A DNA stretch of 16,946 bases from CAJMSU01 sp964650315. Its GTDB lineage: Bacteria; Bacillota_I; Bacilli_A; RF39; UBA660. Location: positions 1 through 16,946 of the forward strand of contig CAZYQE010000012.1 of the NCBI GenBank assembly GCA_964650315.1, given 5' to 3'. Below the pieces are notes generated by a model, which was not told where the DNA came from, ran no database searches, and saw nothing but the letters and a program-made list of their open reading frames with translations. The position numbers and the translations under genes are program-made. Of this stretch, positions 16,385-16,946 are shown in pieces. Within the stretch, counting starts at the first letter, position 1. The number at the start of each line of letters is the position of its first letter.

Positions 16385-16756
16385 ATGGATAAAAGAAAAG
16401 AAATTATAAATAATAAATTAAATAGTTTATCTAAATCTAAATTTAGAAGTAGTTTTCATTTGTGTAAATATATGATTAAGTATATTGATGAAGTTGGTTT
16501 AGAAAGAATAAAGATTCATGCTTATGACTTTGTAAATAAGAATTTAAAAGTAACACCTAAAAATGATGGCAGGCAAACTCCTACTAAAAATCATCCCGTA
16601 TTTATTGCCCAGCACGCTTGTGGGTGTTGCTGTAGAGGATGTTTAGAAAAATGGTATAATATTCCTAAAAATAAAGAGCTTAGTGATAATGAAATAAACT
16701 ATATAGTTAGTCTAATTATGGAATGGATTATAAATGAATATAAAAGTAATAAATAA
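16385..16756 (+). CDS. DUF4186 family protein (cysteine-rich)
   Basis: A 123-residue protein whose second half matches what I recall of the DUF4186 family: HPVFIAQHACGCCCRGCLEKW at 70-90, then IPKNKELSDNEINYIVSLIMEWI. Five Cys (79, 81, 82, 83, 86) and H78 cluster in the HxC-CC-C segment, which suggests metal binding or redox chemistry; no function is established. The ATG at 16385 is chosen because a TTG at 16370 would lie across the promoter. No Shine-Dalgarno sequence precedes the ATG. The bases coding HPVFIAQHACGCCC are less A/T-rich than the rest, reflecting strong residue conservation. Confidence 0.8.
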   Translation: MDKRKEIINNKLNSLSKSKFRSSFHLCKYMIKYIDEVGLERIKIHAYDFVNKNLKVTPKNDGRQTPTKNHPVFIAQHACGCCCRGCLEKWYNIPKNKELSDNEINYIVSLIMEWIINEYKSNK

Positions 16757-16758
16757 TA

Positions 16759-16767
16759 TGTTATAAT
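16759..16767 (+). promoter_or_regulatory. Candidate extended -10 element before the last gene
   Basis: TGTTATAAT three bases after the DUF4186 stop codon, 15 bases before the next start codon. No convincing -35 box is seen; the leader would begin within the GAGGGTGAT site, so co-transcription with DUF4186 is equally possible. Confidence 0.35.
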
Positions 16768-16782
16768 TAAGAGGGTGATAAT

Positions 16783-16946
16783 ATGAATAATGAGGAACAT
16801 AAGAAAGTAATTGAATTATTAAAATCTATCAATAGGATTGATTTATATTGTGATTTTATAATAAATAGAAGTTATGATTACGTAGTTAAAGTATTAAAGA
16901 TGCCAGAATGGAAAGATCCAAAATTTAGTGGATTATTAACAGCAAA
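16783..16946 (+). CDS. Unrecognised protein, 5' part (runs off the window)
   Basis: An open frame of 54 codons starting with ATG at 16783, preceded by the strong ribosome binding site GAGGGTGAT (16771-16779), and continuing past the end of the window. The visible N-terminus is hydrophilic and mostly helical (NNEEHKKVIELLKSINRI, then YDYVVKVLKMPEWKDP), with no signal peptide or recognised motif. I cannot assign a function. Confidence 0.7.
   Translation, partial: MNNEEHKKVIELLKSINRIDLYCDFIINRSYDYVVKVLKMPEWKDPKFSGLLTA

Overview
The window is strongly A+T-rich, tightly packed DNA from a low-G+C Gram-positive bacterium (Bacillota, probably a small-genome Bacilli lineage such as the RF39/Mollicutes-related gut groups; the placement is inference). 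The reasons are Shine-Dalgarno sites of AGGAGG or GGTGAT type, sigma-A-like promoters with 16-18 base spacers, tRNA genes that encode CCA, a T-box riboswitch, U-tract terminators, and a Bacillus-like gene order. TGA ends one gene (spoIVFB-like), which argues against the Mycoplasma code.

Layout. 1-292: end of a tRNA cluster (Phe partial, Arg, Pro) and its terminator. 341-3294: D-Ala-D-Ala carboxypeptidase, a convergent membrane metallophosphoesterase on the minus strand, and a divergent kinase-fold protein. 3297-6879: a valine T-box (specifier GTA) controlling an HD phosphohydrolase and valS, which overlap by one base. 6907-8206: a monocistronic lipoprotein with a charged stalk and Ig-like domains. 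8254-12119: a SPOR-like membrane protein, radC, mreC, mreD, a SpoIVFA-like protein and a SpoIVFB-like intramembrane protease. 12116-12267: tRNA-Ala with its own promoter and terminator. 12281-14739: a FlaR-like P-loop kinase and an AMP-forming acyl-CoA synthetase. 14780-15614: a VbhA-like antitoxin and Fic toxin. 15616-16946: a minus-strand glycerophosphodiester phosphodiesterase, a DUF4186 protein with an apparently leaderless start, and the first 54 codons of an unrecognised gene.

The central part follows the Bacillus subtilis order valS-folC-comC-spoIIB-maf-radC-mreBCD-minCD-spoIVFA-spoIVFB (recalled, not searched), but folC, comC, maf, mreB, minC and minD are absent from it. What remains concerns cell shape and envelope (MreC/MreD, SPOR protein, carboxypeptidase) plus the sporulation-type SpoIVFA/SpoIVFB signalling pair. 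The most interesting points are this eroded synteny block, two genes (radC and the spoIVFB homologue) that seem to start at ATT, altered active-site motifs in the carboxypeptidase (KNG) and the phosphoesterase (GEED), and the compact Fic/VbhA-like module. I see no CRISPR array, transposase, integrase or phage gene.
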